This document shows, piece after piece, positions 8,973-17,777 of a DNA stretch of 32,700 nt. The notes beneath the pieces were generated by a model. That model was not told the origin of the DNA and did not search any database. It was given only the letters and a program-made list of their open reading frames with translations. Numbering within the stretch: position 1 is the stretch's first letter; every line of letters starts with the position of its first letter. This stretch comes from Synechococcus sp. CS-1331 (lineage in GTDB: Bacteria; Cyanobacteriota; Cyanobacteriia; PCC-6307; Cyanobiaceae), in assembly GCA_025127975.1 (NCBI GenBank), contig JAHLYQ010000020.1, positions 1-32,700 of the forward strand, given 5' to 3'. Made by a program: the position numbers and the translations under genes.

Positions 8973-9665
8973 ATGACCCTGGTGGCAGTGACAGGTGCCT
9001 CCGGCAAAACCGGTTGGCGGGTGGTGGATCAAGCCCTGCATCGCGGCCTGGCGGTGCGGGCGATCCTGCGACCTGGCTCGGTGCTGCCAGCGGCCCTGGC
9101 CGAAGCGGAGCAACAGGGGCGGCTCGAAGTGCGACGCCTCGATCTCAGTGCCACCGAAGCTTTGCAAAGCGCCCTGAGGGGCTGCGATTCCCTTGTGATC
9201 GCCACCGGCGCGCGGCCATCGGTGAACCTGGCTGGCCCCCTGCAGGTGGATGCGATTGGCGTGCGCGACCAGATCACGGCCTGCCAGGCGGTGGGCTTGA
9301 AGCGGGTGGTGCTGGTGAGCTCCCTCTGCGCTGGTCGCTGGTTGCATCCGCTCAACCTGTTCGGCTTGATTCTGGTGTGGAAGCGGCTGGGCGAAAACTG
9401 GCTGGAGCAGAGCGGGCTCGACTGGACGGTGATCCGCCCCGGCGGACTCAGTGAAGACGACAGCCGCGCCGCATCGGAGGGCGTGGTGTATTCCGGAGCC
9501 GACCAGCAGGAGAGCAGCAGCCTGCCCCGCCTGCTGGTGGCCCGGGCCTGTCTGGATGCTCTCGAGACGCCGGCGGCGATCGGCAAGATTATCGAGATCA
9601 CCAGCAGCGCGAACCAGGAGCCCCAGCCGCTGGCCGGCTGGTTGGCCCGCCAGCTGGTTCCCTGA
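8973..9665 (+). CDS. NAD(P)-binding atypical short-chain dehydrogenase (SDR a5/NmrA-like)
   Basis: The 230-residue protein opens with MTLVAVTGASGKTGW, the TGAxGxxG dinucleotide-binding motif of atypical SDRs. It continues with DLSATEALQSAL, VIATGARPS and a WTVIRPGGLS segment typical of the Ycf39/NmrA-like group. No Tyr-x-x-x-Lys catalytic pair is obvious, as usual in this branch. Such proteins in cyanobacteria and plastids act as reductases, chaperone-like assembly factors or redox sensors; the exact role is unknown. GAGGGAG a few bases upstream is a good ribosome binding site for the ATG at 8973. Its 3' end overlaps the convergent methyltransferase gene by 68 bases. Confidence 0.87.
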   Translation: MTLVAVTGASGKTGWRVVDQALHRGLAVRAILRPGSVLPAALAEAEQQGRLEVRRLDLSATEALQSALRGCDSLVIATGARPSVNLAGPLQVDAIGVRDQITACQAVGLKRVVLVSSLCAGRWLHPLNLFGLILVWKRLGENWLEQSGLDWTVIRPGGLSEDDSRAASEGVVYSGADQQESSSLPRLLVARACLDALETPAAIGKIIEITSSANQEPQPLAGWLARQLVP

Positions 9666-10824
9666 GAAACCTCGGGACTGCCGGAGTCCCCCCCCGGCCG
9701 TAGGCCAGCCAGCGGAAATCCCCCAGGGCCCCGGGATCAACTAAGCGCAGCAGGGCCTCACGCCGTGCCAACACGGTCGCGAGCTCAGCTGGGGGCTGCT
9801 GCTGCAGGCCGTGCAGACGCTCGGCCAAGCCCAGGGCCAGCAGGGCCTGGCCCTGGCGGCACTGGCCCAAGGCCTGCCAGCCGCTGGCGGCGGCCCCTGC
9901 CTCCACGCTCTCAATACATAGATGGGCGGTGAGATCCCAGGCTCCTGGCTCCAGCAGCGGATCACCGCTGGCCTGCTGGCCCCGGTAAGCCATCAAGGTG
10001 CCGCCAGAGCGCTGGGGGGCGTAGTAGCGCCAGGCCTCTAAGGCGTAGTCGATCACCAGCAGCTGGCCCTCGGCCACGGCCGCGGCGCACTCGCCAAGCC
10101 AGGGGGCCAGGCCCGGATGCAGCTCGCTGCACCAGCCGGGCGGGCGCTGGGGCGAGGGGGCTAGGAGTCCGAGGGGCTCGAGTTGGGCGGCCGCTGCCGG
10201 CTCCAGGGGCGCGCCGGGCTCCAGCCGCAGCGAGAGCTCCGCCCCAGGGCCCTCGTGCAGTGCCACCAGCTGCTGGCGCCAGAGCACCCCGTCCCACTCG
10301 ATCCGCTCCACCGCCAGGGCATCGAGCACCTCATGGGCGAGCACCACACCGCGCAGCGGTGAGGCCGCCAGCTCCGCGAAGCTGGCCCAGCGACAGGGCA
10401 AGGGGCAGTCCTGCAGCAGGGCTCGCTGACGGGCCGCCATGCCCTCGTTGGGCTCCACCAGCACCAGCTCCAGGCGCTGGGCCAGCTGGGGCCAACCCGC
10501 CACCAGGGCCTCGGCCAGCTGCAGGGCCAAGCTGCCCTCGCCAGGCCCTGCCTCAACCAGGGCCAGGGGGCCGGGACCGGCCGCCAGGGCAGTGAGCCAG
10601 TCGGCCAGCTGGGGGGCCAGCAGGGCGGCGAAGTCGGGCCCCAGGGAGGGGGCGGTGGCGAAATCCCCTGCCGGACCGATGCCCAGCCGGCCGGAGCCGT
10701 AGGCGCCGTGCGCTGGATCGTGCAACACCCACTCCATATAGGTGCGAAAGGGCACCGCCCCGCCGGCTGCCTGCAGGCGCTCTAAAAGCCAGGCGGGCAA
10801 AGCACCGCTAGGGGGCAGGGTCAC
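9598..10824 (-). CDS. Class I SAM-dependent methyltransferase, MidA/NDUFAF7-like (DUF185)
   Basis: The protein of about 408 residues has the DUF185 pattern: PFRTYMEWVLHDPAHGAYG, GDFATAPSLGPDFAALLA, the SAM-binding loop LVEAGPGEGSLALQLAEAL, an acidic VLVEPN, and VLAHEVLDALAVERIEW. The human relative NDUFAF7 methylates an arginine in complex I; a comparable target in cyanobacteria (for example NDH-1) is inference. The frame is open to 10899, but that start would overlap the divergent Psb32 gene, so the GTG at 10824 is preferred; the start remains uncertain. The last 23 residues are encoded in the overlap with the convergent SDR gene and look like a low-complexity tail. Confidence 0.87.
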   Translation of the reverse strand: MTLPPSGALPAWLLERLQAAGGAVPFRTYMEWVLHDPAHGAYGSGRLGIGPAGDFATAPSLGPDFAALLAPQLADWLTALAAGPGPLALVEAGPGEGSLALQLAEALVAGWPQLAQRLELVLVEPNEGMAARQRALLQDCPLPCRWASFAELAASPLRGVVLAHEVLDALAVERIEWDGVLWRQQLVALHEGPGAELSLRLEPGAPLEPAAAAQLEPLGLLAPSPQRPPGWCSELHPGLAPWLGECAAAVAEGQLLVIDYALEAWRYYAPQRSGGTLMAYRGQQASGDPLLEPGAWDLTAHLCIESVEAGAAASGWQALGQCRQGQALLALGLAERLHGLQQQPPAELATVLARREALLRLVDPGALGDFRWLAYGRGGTPAVPRFLREPAGGPTSRPAAGAPGSRCW

Positions 10825-10871
10825 GCTTAGACGGTTGTTCAGGGAGAATGCATCTTCCCTGAGGCCGGTGG

Positions 10872-11687
10872 ATGGGTCGCGTTCTGACTGCCATGACAAC
10901 GGTCTTAGCGACCTTGTTGCTGGTGTTGACCTGCTGGCTAGGCGCGGGCATCGCTCCGGCCCACGCCTACGACAACCCCGACCTGCTACCCGACCACCCC
11001 ACGCCGGTGATCGACCTGGCCAAGGCCCTCACAGATGCTCAGCGCATCAGCCTGGAAGAGAATCTCACCCGCTTCGAGGTCGATACGGGCTGGAAACTGC
11101 GGGTGCTCACCCAGTACGACCGCACTCCCGGCCAGGCGGTGAAGGACTTCTGGAACCTGGACGAACGCAGCCTGCTGCTGGTGGCCGATGAGCGCGGCGG
11201 CAACCTGCTCAATTTCAACGTGGGCGATGCTCTGTTTGCCCTGATGCCCCGCACCTACTGGGTGGAGCTGCAGACCCGCTTCGGCAACCAGTACTACGTT
11301 CGCGACAACGGCCAGGACGCCGCCATTGTCGATGCCCTTGCAGCGGTGGAAATTTGCTTGGAGCGGGGTGGTTGCCAAGTGGTGCCAGGACTGCCCCAGG
11401 AGCAATGGCTGCTCACCCTTTCCACCTCCGTTCTGGGCGGCCTGGTGGCCGGCTTCGCCGGCTACCCCCGCAAGGAGGGGCGCAAGGTGGAGTGGGCCTG
11501 GGTGCTGCTGCTCTCCCCCCTCTGGCTGATCCTGTTTGGCGCCCTCGGCCTGGGTCCCATCGTTACCCGCACCAGCGACCTGCTGCCAGTTGCCCGCAAC
11601 AGCCTGGCCTTTCTGGGTGCAGCCCTTGGCGCTTACCTGACAGCGGGGGCAACGGTCGGCAAACCCCGCGCCCAGGATTCAGATTGA
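10872..11687 (+). CDS. psb32: TPM-domain thylakoid protein, Psb32-like
   Basis: The 271-residue product has a signal peptide (LLVLTCWLGAGIAPAHA, cleavage likely before YDNPDLLP). A TPM domain of about 140 residues follows (VIDLAKALTDAQRISLEENL, WKLRVLTQYDRTPGQ, SLLLVADERGGNLLNFNVGD). After it come two hydrophobic segments and a short cytoplasmic tail. This is the architecture of Psb32 (Synechocystis sll1390), a lumenal photosystem II-associated factor linked to protection and repair. The ATG at 10872 gives a full signal peptide; an ATG 21 bases downstream is an alternative. It is divergent from the methyltransferase gene and overlaps the convergent lytic-enzyme gene by 9 bases. Confidence 0.85.
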   Translation: MGRVLTAMTTVLATLLLVLTCWLGAGIAPAHAYDNPDLLPDHPTPVIDLAKALTDAQRISLEENLTRFEVDTGWKLRVLTQYDRTPGQAVKDFWNLDERSLLLVADERGGNLLNFNVGDALFALMPRTYWVELQTRFGNQYYVRDNGQDAAIVDALAAVEICLERGGCQVVPGLPQEQWLLTLSTSVLGGLVAGFAGYPRKEGRKVEWAWVLLLSPLWLILFGALGLGPIVTRTSDLLPVARNSLAFLGAALGAYLTAGATVGKPRAQDSD

Positions 11688-12497
11688 ATTCCCGCTCGCC
11701 CGAGGGCCCAGGCCCTTGAGGGCTTCTAGCTTGCAACGCAGGGAATCGGCCGGCATACAGGCAGGTTTGGCTGAGGCCAGGTTGGCGGCCGCTTGGTCGG
11801 CACTGAGTTGGCCGCGGAGCTGCGACAGGTTGTCCTCGTAGAAGCGCCTGAGGTCGTGATAGCGCTTCACCGGCTGGCCGTAGTAGCTGCGGCCGGCCAA
11901 GGTGGGAAAGCTGGCCCATTCCGGTGCCAATTTGGCCGCCAGCAGGGGCGTAAACAATCCTTGATCGGCCAGAGCCAGGGCACCACGACGCTGGATCAGG
12001 AAGAGGGCTCCCTGGTCCTGCACATGGGGGCCAAATTGGGCAACCCCAAGGGAGCGGGTGACCAGATCCCAGGTGAATGGCATGAACTGGTAAGCGCCTG
12101 CTGCTGCACTTGCGTAGCGGGCGGTGCGAACGACCCGATCGGGGTGACGGTCCAGCGATGGCATCAGGCCACCACCAAACATGATGCGGTAACCGACGTC
12201 TTCCCCACCAGCCCAGGTGCCCTCGGCAAAACGGATCGTGTTGAGCAGGGCCCGGCGCTCAGGCGTGATCGCGAAGATGCGCTGCGAAGGGGGCGGCAGG
12301 GATATGGATGCTGAAACAGTTGCCGCGAAAGGCCGGGGGGCTTCAAGAGGCTGAGCCTCAGGAGTGTGAGCTTCTGGAGAGTGAGCCTCAACCTGCTGGG
12401 CCCGGGCCGATGGGGCACTCAGTAGGGGGGCGCCAGCTACAAAGCTGGTGATGGCGAGCAGGGAGAAGAATCGGGAGTTGATGCTGGGCAATGTCAT
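11679..12497 (-). CDS. Secreted GH104-family lytic enzyme (lambda R endolysin-like)
   Basis: From the ATG at 12497 the protein has 272 residues, with a signal peptide ending near SAPSARA and a linker rich in PEA repeats. The catalytic domain begins with RRALLNTIRFAEGT, in which Glu92 aligns with the catalytic Glu of the phage lambda R transglycosylase (AWSEGT). It continues with GYRIMFGGG, HPD, AAGAYQFMPFTWD, a QDQGALFLIQRRGAL helix and EWASFPTL, all in the same order as in lambda R. It should cleave peptidoglycan in the periplasm. The frame is open further upstream, but the residues before 12497 do not look like part of the protein. It is a chromosomal enzyme with export signal, not a phage lysis gene: no holin or phage genes are near. 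Confidence 0.88.
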   Translation of the reverse strand: MTLPSINSRFFSLLAITSFVAGAPLLSAPSARAQQVEAHSPEAHTPEAQPLEAPRPFAATVSASISLPPPSQRIFAITPERRALLNTIRFAEGTWAGGEDVGYRIMFGGGLMPSLDRHPDRVVRTARYASAAAGAYQFMPFTWDLVTRSLGVAQFGPHVQDQGALFLIQRRGALALADQGLFTPLLAAKLAPEWASFPTLAGRSYYGQPVKRYHDLRRFYEDNLSQLRGQLSADQAAANLASAKPACMPADSLRCKLEALKGLGPRASGNSI

Positions 12498-12517
12498 ACC
12501 GGAGCGAATCAAACGGC

Positions 12518-12535
12518 AAAACCGCCTGCAGGCGG
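12518..12535 (-). terminator. Hairpin plus T-tract between glycosyltransferase and GH104 genes
   Basis: On the minus strand the perfect palindrome CCGCCTGCAGGCGG (12535-12522) forms a 5-bp GC stem with a TGCA loop and is followed directly by TTTT (12521-12518). It lies downstream of the MurG-like gene and only about 20 bases before the GH104 start codon. It could therefore end the upstream transcript or act as a leader attenuator. The T-run is short, so strength is uncertain. Confidence 0.45.
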
Positions 12536-12645
12536 CCGAATATGGAAAAGCGAAGAAAATATTTGTTCGGCTCAATTTGGCTACGAATCTCCCGAACCAC
12601 GATGGTGTTAGTGCCAATCTCAGAAGTGTCCATCGGTATGAACAA

Positions 12646-13743
12646 TCACGCTGAACGGTTCAGATCAGTGTGGACCACCCGATTTGCAGCCACATATTCA
12701 ATTGCTCCGGCGGCGGCCATGCAGCCATCAGCTGGCAGTGGCGGATCACTGGGTGGGGTGAGGGGTTGGTCCAGGCGCCAATCCCCCGCCAGGGCCTGGG
12801 CCCTGCTGAGCAGGTAATGCCAGCCGTGACGCACAAGGGCCGCTTCCAGCACCGGAGCCTCGGCAAAGCCCTCGCGATGCACCAGGTGGATTCCGACCCC
12901 CATGGTCAGGGCCTCACAAAAGGAGCTGTAGCCAGGTTTGGTGACCATGCGCCCGCACAGTGGGAGCACCTCCAAGGGGCGCACCCCCGCAGGCAGGAGC
13001 CGGGCATTGGCAGCAACGGCCAGCTGGGGATCGGCGCAGATGAATACGTGATCCGGCCAGCGCGCCAAAACCCCAGGATCCAGGCTGAGGCCCAACCCAC
13101 CAAAGCCAACCAGCACGCAGCGTTCCCGCTCGGCCGGCAACTTGAGCTGGTCGGCAAGCTTGGTGGCATCGAGGCGAGGGCTGCCTGCGGTCAGGCCCAG
13201 CCGCAGCTCGGGCAGACCCCAGTCCATGGGCATGGCCAAAGGACAGTGCAGCAGGAAATCACCCTGGCGGTAGGCGTCGTGGCACTGGCGGGCCCAGGGG
13301 CGAAATTCCGGTCCCATCGCTGCGTAGATCGCATCCCAGCCAAAGTTGGCCAGCCACACCAAGGGACAATCAAGCCGCCTGGCCAGTTCAGCGGCTGCTG
13401 GCGGTACATCGGCCAGCACCAGCAGCGGGCACCCCTGCTCTGCCAGCCAGGCCTGCTCCCCGGCCCACAGGGCAGGGAGGCACGCCTCAAGCGCCACCAG
13501 GGCCGCGAGGGTGGCATCGGCATCAGCGCCTAGGGCATCTGCCTGTAGCACCCCCACATCCCAGCGGCAGGGGCGGTACTCAAAAGGGATTGGCCCCAGG
13601 GCAAGGCGCAGGAAGGCTTCTGGCAGGGTGGTAGAGAGCACCAGACGCCATGTGGGATTGCGCTGATGGAGGGCCGTGAGCACGGCGGCGGTTCGGGAGC
13701 CATGGCCGAAGCCATGGGCACTGACGCAGGCGTAGATCAGCAA
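12646..13743 (-). CDS. MurG/MGT-like glycosyltransferase (GT-B fold)
   Basis: The 365-residue protein begins with [15 protein letters not shown], the glycine/histidine-rich N-terminal loop of GT-B enzymes related to MurG and to the N-terminal half of L-arabinokinase-type proteins. The C-terminal half has [12 protein letters not shown], a [20 protein letters not shown] donor-binding segment and a terminal EYVAANRVV helix. It is probably cytosolic or membrane-peripheral and transfers a sugar from a nucleotide donor; donor and acceptor are not known. The start is a TTG at 13743 that overlaps the TGA of the metallophosphoesterase gene, a coupled arrangement. No better in-frame ATG exists near the N-terminus. 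Confidence 0.8.
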   Translation of the reverse strand: MLIYACVSAHGFGHGSRTAAVLTALHQRNPTWRLVLSTTLPEAFLRLALGPIPFEYRPCRWDVGVLQADALGADADATLAALVALEACLPALWAGEQAWLAEQGCPLLVLADVPPAAAELARRLDCPLVWLANFGWDAIYAAMGPEFRPWARQCHDAYRQGDFLLHCPLAMPMDWGLPELRLGLTAGSPRLDATKLADQLKLPAERERCVLVGFGGLGLSLDPGVLARWPDHVFICADPQLAVAANARLLPAGVRPLEVLPLCGRMVTKPGYSSFCEALTMGVGIHLVHREGFAEAPVLEAALVRHGWHYLLSRAQALAGDWRLDQPLTPPSDPPLPADGCMAAAGAIEYVAANRVVHTDLNRSA

Positions 13744-14627
13744 GGTGCCAGGTGGGTAGCGGGGCTGGGGGCAGCCCAGAGCCGCTCTTCATAGAGGAGT
13801 TCGGCTCCGAGTCCATACCAGCGATGGCTGGCACTGACCAGTTCCATACCCGCCAGCTCCACCCAGCTGAAGTGACGCAGGGCCTGGCCCGCCCCATCGG
13901 TGCCATGGCGGGGCACGCAGGCGGTATTGAGGTAAGCGGTTCCCGCCCGATCACGGCAGAAGCTCTGGCGCTCCCCCTGGCCGCGGCGCAGGGCGTGGTG
14001 CATGTGGCCAAATACCACCAGGGGCACAGGGCGCTGGCGACGGATCTGCTGGATTGCCAGGGCAAGATCGAGGTCACCCCAGTCACAGGCGGGGGGCTTC
14101 CAGTCGCGGCCGCAGGGGGAGCCGGAGTCGCTGCCGAGCCCGGATGGACCACTGTGAGCCACCAGCACCAGGGGCCAGTGGGCTGGAGCGGCAGCGGCGG
14201 CGACAGTGATCCGATCAGCCGACTCCTGGAGGCTCACCGGTCCGAAGGCTGCCTGGGCCGCCCGGGACAGGTGGAAACCACCACCGGCGGTGCCGGGCCT
14301 GCCACCCACCACGGCAAGTTCGGGCTGGTCGAGGCGACGCAGGGACCAACCGCAGTGCAATTCCCCCAGCAGGTCGATCTGGCGTTGAAGGGTGCGGCCG
14401 GAGTCGTCCTTGCCGGCGTCGTGGTTACCCAGAACGCAGGCCACGGGGAGGGGCAGCTGGCGCAAGAGGGCTGGGATGCGCTGTTGGCCGTCGCTGAGGT
14501 CACCCACAACGAGCAGGGCATCGGGCTTCAGCAGCTCCAGCAAGGCATGGTCGCTGTGGTCCCAGGCCCCATGCAGGTCACCGGCAATGGCGATGCGGAG
14601 CGTTTTCACCCCGCCGGTTACCGCCAT
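13737..14627 (-). CDS. Calcineurin-like metallophosphoesterase, TIGR04168-like
   Basis: The 296-residue protein has the ordered metal-binding motifs of the calcineurin-like fold: GDLHG (residues about 16-20), GDLSD, GNHD, VAHSG and FGHMHH. The length and overall pattern match a cyanobacterial/plastid family (TIGR04168) whose substrate is unknown. The ATG at 14627 is a good start. The gene is the first of a two-gene unit with the MurG-like glycosyltransferase, whose start overlaps its stop. nadA is divergent, with about 50 bases between the starts. Confidence 0.88.
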   Translation of the reverse strand: MAVTGGVKTLRIAIAGDLHGAWDHSDHALLELLKPDALLVVGDLSDGQQRIPALLRQLPLPVACVLGNHDAGKDDSGRTLQRQIDLLGELHCGWSLRRLDQPELAVVGGRPGTAGGGFHLSRAAQAAFGPVSLQESADRITVAAAAAPAHWPLVLVAHSGPSGLGSDSGSPCGRDWKPPACDWGDLDLALAIQQIRRQRPVPLVVFGHMHHALRRGQGERQSFCRDRAGTAYLNTACVPRHGTDGAGQALRHFSWVELAGMELVSASHRWYGLGAELLYEERLWAAPSPATHLAPC

Positions 14628-14675
14628 CTCCGCTGCCTAGGCTCGTGCCATCCTGCATCAGCTGGGGGCCTCCTA

Positions 14676-15626
14676 TTGGTATTTGCTTCCCAAACCAGAT
14701 CAAGCGCCGACCTGGTGAGGACGATCACCGAGCTGAAGCGCCAGCGCAACGCCGTGATCCTGGCCCACTATTACCAGGAAGACGCCATCCAGGACATCGC
14801 CGACTTCATCGGCGATTCCCTTGAGTTGGCGCGCAAGGCCGCTGCCACCTCCGCCGATGTGATCGTGTTCTGCGGAGTGCATTTCATGGCCGAAACGGCC
14901 AAGATCCTCAATCCGGGTAAAAGGGTGCTGCTGCCGGATCTGGAGGCGGGCTGCTCGTTAGCTGACGCCTGCCCCGCCGATGCGTTTGCCAGCTTCCGTG
15001 CCGAGCACCCGGACCACATCGTGGTGAGCTACATCAATTGCTCGGCGGCGGTGAAGGCCCAGAGCGACCTGATCTGCACCAGTAGCAACGCCGTGGACCT
15101 GGTGCGGCAGCTGCCGCAAGACCGCCCGATCCTGTTTGCCCCCGATCAAAACCTGGGTCGCTGGGTGCAGGCCCAGAGCGGCAGGGAGCTCACCATCTGG
15201 CCCGGCAGCTGCCAGGTGCATGTGGCCTTTAGTGAGCAGGCCCTGTTGCAGCTCAAACTGGAACATCCAAGGGCCGAAGTGCTAGCCCACCCCGAATGTC
15301 AGCAGCACCTGCTCGATCTGGCCGACTTCATCGGCTCAACTAGCGGCCTGCTGCGCCGCGCAGAGGCGAGCACCGCGCAGAGTTTCATCGTGCTCACCGA
15401 GCCGGGCATCCTGCACCAGATGCGGCTAAAGGTGCCCAACAAGGAGTTTTTTGAGGTGCCCGGCGCCGACGGCTGCAGCTGCAACGCCTGTCCCTACATG
15501 CGGCTGAACACCCTTGAGAAGCTCTGGCAGTGCCTCGAGCGGATGGAGCCCGAAATCAGCATGGATGAGGAGCTGCGGCTCAAGGCCCTGGCACCGATTG
15601 AGCGGATGCTGGCGATGAGCCGCTGA
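14676..15626 (+). CDS. nadA: Quinolinate synthase
   Basis: NadA condenses iminoaspartate with dihydroxyacetone phosphate to quinolinate in de novo NAD synthesis, using a [4Fe-4S] cluster. The sequence shows [16 protein letters not shown], then [27 protein letters not shown] and the C-terminal CSCNACPYM. The cysteines in FCG, HPEC and ACPYM are the likely cluster ligands. The frame continues upstream for about 300 codons, but that part is antisense to the metallophosphoesterase and is not coding. There is no ATG near the homologous N-terminus, so a TTG at 14676 (about 316 residues) or a GTG at 14715 is the likely start. The last 47 bases overlap the convergent GH130 gene. Confidence 0.94.
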   Translation: MVFASQTRSSADLVRTITELKRQRNAVILAHYYQEDAIQDIADFIGDSLELARKAAATSADVIVFCGVHFMAETAKILNPGKRVLLPDLEAGCSLADACPADAFASFRAEHPDHIVVSYINCSAAVKAQSDLICTSSNAVDLVRQLPQDRPILFAPDQNLGRWVQAQSGRELTIWPGSCQVHVAFSEQALLQLKLEHPRAEVLAHPECQQHLLDLADFIGSTSGLLRRAEASTAQSFIVLTEPGILHQMRLKVPNKEFFEVPGADGCSCNACPYMRLNTLEKLWQCLERMEPEISMDEELRLKALAPIERMLAMSR

Positions 15627-16668
15627 GCAGCAGGTCTGCCAGCTCAAGTTCCAGCACGCAGGTGGAGCTGTCTGCTGCTCCGGCGTAGATCAACAGGGAG
15701 CCCTCCTGCTGAATGATGCCGGTGGGGAACACCACATTGGGCACAAAGCCCTGGCATTCGTAAGCGAGCTCGGGCGCCAGGATCTGCTCCCCTGAGCTAC
15801 GGATCTGCCAGGGCTGGTCGAGATCCAGTAGTAATTTGCCTGCCCCATAGGAGCCGATGCCAGCTTCCCCTTCCCCCCTGTCGTTGCCGTGATACAGAAC
15901 TAACCACCCCCCATCAGTGCGGATCGGCGGTGTGCCGGCGCCGATGCGGCCCCGGTCCCAGCTGGCAGTGGAGCCGAGAAGGGGCTGGTGCTTGCCCCAA
16001 TGCAGCAGGTCGGGGGATGAGGCCAGCCAAATCTCCGGCCGGCAGAAATCATGGGCAGTGGTGGGTCGGTGCAGGGCGAAATAGCTTCCACCGATGCGCT
16101 CAGGGAATAGCACCACATCCTTATTTTCCGGGCAAAAGATCAGCCCATGGAATTGAAAGGAGCAGAAATCCAGGGTGGAGGCCAAAGCTGTAGCCGCCCC
16201 GTGGGGGGATACGGCCACATAGGTGATGTAAAAACGGCCATCGATTGGGGTGATCCGGGGATCTTCGATGCCATATATCTCACAGCCGAGGCTGGGCCTG
16301 AGGATGGTCTGGTGGCTGGGATCGAGCTGGCGAGGGTCGGTGCTTCTAACCACCCTTAGATGGGAGGTGGAGGTGAGCCGCAGCAGGCCCGTCTTCCTGA
16401 TCTTCACTACCCGGGCATCTACAACAACCAGCTCCTGCTCTGGCAGCCAGTCGATAACGATGGTCCCGGCCGCCAGGTCCCAGCGGGGAAGTCCGACAAG
16501 GCCCGGCCGGATCTGGCGCGGGGCCTCGGCCACCCTGATCAGCAGCACGACGCCATCGGCGGTGGCGACTGCTCCTGGGTTGAAGGCGCCCACCACGCCC
16601 ATATCCGGCTGGGATGGGGCGAGTTGGGCCGGGGTCAGCAGACAGCTGCTGAACAGGCGGGGGATCAC
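15580..16668 (-). CDS. GH130-family glycosidase/phosphorylase (short form)
   Basis: The 362-residue protein is a five-bladed beta-propeller of glycoside hydrolase family 130. Characteristic segments are GIEDPRIT (the Asp is the family's general acid), [12 protein letters not shown] with SYFALHRP, and [21 protein letters not shown]130 members act on beta-mannosides, either by phosphorolysis or hydrolysis; which applies here is not readable with confidence. It starts with a GTG overlapping the oxidoreductase stop by 4 bases and is the last gene of a four-gene operon that also encodes a long GH130 paralogue. Its 3' end overlaps convergent nadA by 47 bases, giving the C-terminus a Ser/Ala/Pro-rich tail. 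Confidence 0.9.
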   Translation of the reverse strand: MIPRLFSSCLLTPAQLAPSQPDMGVVGAFNPGAVATADGVVLLIRVAEAPRQIRPGLVGLPRWDLAAGTIVIDWLPEQELVVVDARVVKIRKTGLLRLTSTSHLRVVRSTDPRQLDPSHQTILRPSLGCEIYGIEDPRITPIDGRFYITYVAVSPHGAATALASTLDFCSFQFHGLIFCPENKDVVLFPERIGGSYFALHRPTTAHDFCRPEIWLASSPDLLHWGKHQPLLGSTASWDRGRIGAGTPPIRTDGGWLVLYHGNDRGEGEAGIGSYGAGKLLLDLDQPWQIRSSGEQILAPELAYECQGFVPNVVFPTGIIQQEGSLLIYAGAADSSTCVLELELADLLLSGSSPASAQSVPGP

Positions 16669-17777
16669 TTACCGGTCTCAGCCAGCTCGGTCGCTGCGCA
16701 TGCCATGGCCAGGGAGTTGCGCCCGTTTTCCTCAGTGATCAGGCGCTGATGGGAACGGTCTGCAATCCAGGCGACCTGGTCGGCGAACAGGGCCCGTAGC
16801 AACTCGCAGTAACGGCGCATCTTTTCAACATCTAAGCCGTCATGGAGATCGATCTTCTGGTAATTGTCAAATTCTTTGTGGCGGCCGCGGGCCAGCCGTT
16901 TGGCTCCGGAGTAGGCCTCGAGAACATCGAGCCTGGCCCCAGGGAAAATCTGCATCAATCTGCGTGACTGCTCCTCATCCACCACCGCCCGCAGCCGCAG
17001 CCGGGTGGGAACCCATTCCTCCAAGGTCAACTCACCGCGCTCAAACAGGAGCCTGAATTCCTGACGCTCCAGCCGGGCCGGCTGGGTGAAGCCGTGATAG
17101 AAATTAATTAGGGCCCCATTTCCATAGCGCACCACGCACTGCACCTGCTCTTCGAGGCCGGAGCCGGGTCGCAGGCTGCGCTGGGAAGAGACAACCTGCC
17201 CCTTGCCCAGCCAGCCTTCAAATAGGTCAAAGAAGTGCACGCCATGTTCTATGAAGATCCCGCCGCTTTTGGCCCGATCCCAAAACCAGTGGTCGGCTGA
17301 AAGCCCCTCATCGCCAGCGGCATTGTCAAACCAGCCATGCAGGCACTCACCAATCACATTTGAGTTGATGAGTTGGCTAACCGCTTCAAACAGCGGGTTA
17401 TAGCGCTGCATCAAATTGGCAACGCAGAGCAGATCGCGGGCACGGGCTAACTGGAGCAACTCATCGGCCTGGGCCAGGCTCAGCGCCAGCGGCTTTTCGC
17501 AGATCACATGCTTACCCGCCTCAAGGGCGGCTCGCACCTGGGCGTAATGGAGGAAGGGAGGGGTGGCGATGTAGACAAGATCAACCTGATCAAGTTGGAT
17601 CAGGCTCTCCACCTCCATATTTTCGGACAGACCGAAGCGACGGGCCACCGCTAGGGCCGCCTCGCGGTGGGTGCCAGCCATGGCTACAAGCTCAGCGCCC
17701 TCAACCTGAAGAAACTGCTGGAGGGCAAATAGGCCAAAGCCCCCTGTTCCGATGGCACCAATGCGGATTCTATTCAT
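16665..17777 (-). CDS. Gfo/Idh/MocA-family NAD(P)-dependent oxidoreductase
   Basis: The 370-residue protein has an N-terminal Rossmann domain (IGAIGTGGFG at about 6-15, VYIATPPFLHYAQV, CEKPLALS with the Glu-Lys-Pro triad at about 94-96). The C-terminal alpha/beta domain contains GGIFIEHGVHFFDLFEGWLG, in which a His is the usual catalytic/substrate residue. The family oxidises or reduces hydroxyls of sugars and inositols, or hydrolyses glycosides by a redox route. It overlaps both neighbours by 4 bases and so belongs to the GH130/GT4 operon, where it probably modifies the sugar handled there. Family assignment is firm; substrate unknown. Confidence 0.92.
   Translation of the reverse strand: MNRIRIGAIGTGGFGLFALQQFLQVEGAELVAMAGTHREAALAVARRFGLSENMEVESLIQLDQVDLVYIATPPFLHYAQVRAALEAGKHVICEKPLALSLAQADELLQLARARDLLCVANLMQRYNPLFEAVSQLINSNVIGECLHGWFDNAAGDEGLSADHWFWDRAKSGGIFIEHGVHFFDLFEGWLGKGQVVSSQRSLRPGSGLEEQVQCVVRYGNGALINFYHGFTQPARLERQEFRLLFERGELTLEEWVPTRLRLRAVVDEEQSRRLMQIFPGARLDVLEAYSGAKRLARGRHKEFDNYQKIDLHDGLDVEKMRRYCELLRALFADQVAWIADRSHQRLITEENGRNSLAMACAATELAETGK

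Noticed and set aside
11679..12497. Prophage remnant suggested by the lambda R-like lysin
   Set aside because: The protein has a signal peptide and housekeeping neighbours; no other phage gene is near.
13752..14675. Long upstream extension of the nadA frame (about 300 codons)
   Set aside because: It is antisense to the metallophosphoesterase gene, whose motifs are complete, and has no recognisable domain; NadA has normal length from 14676.
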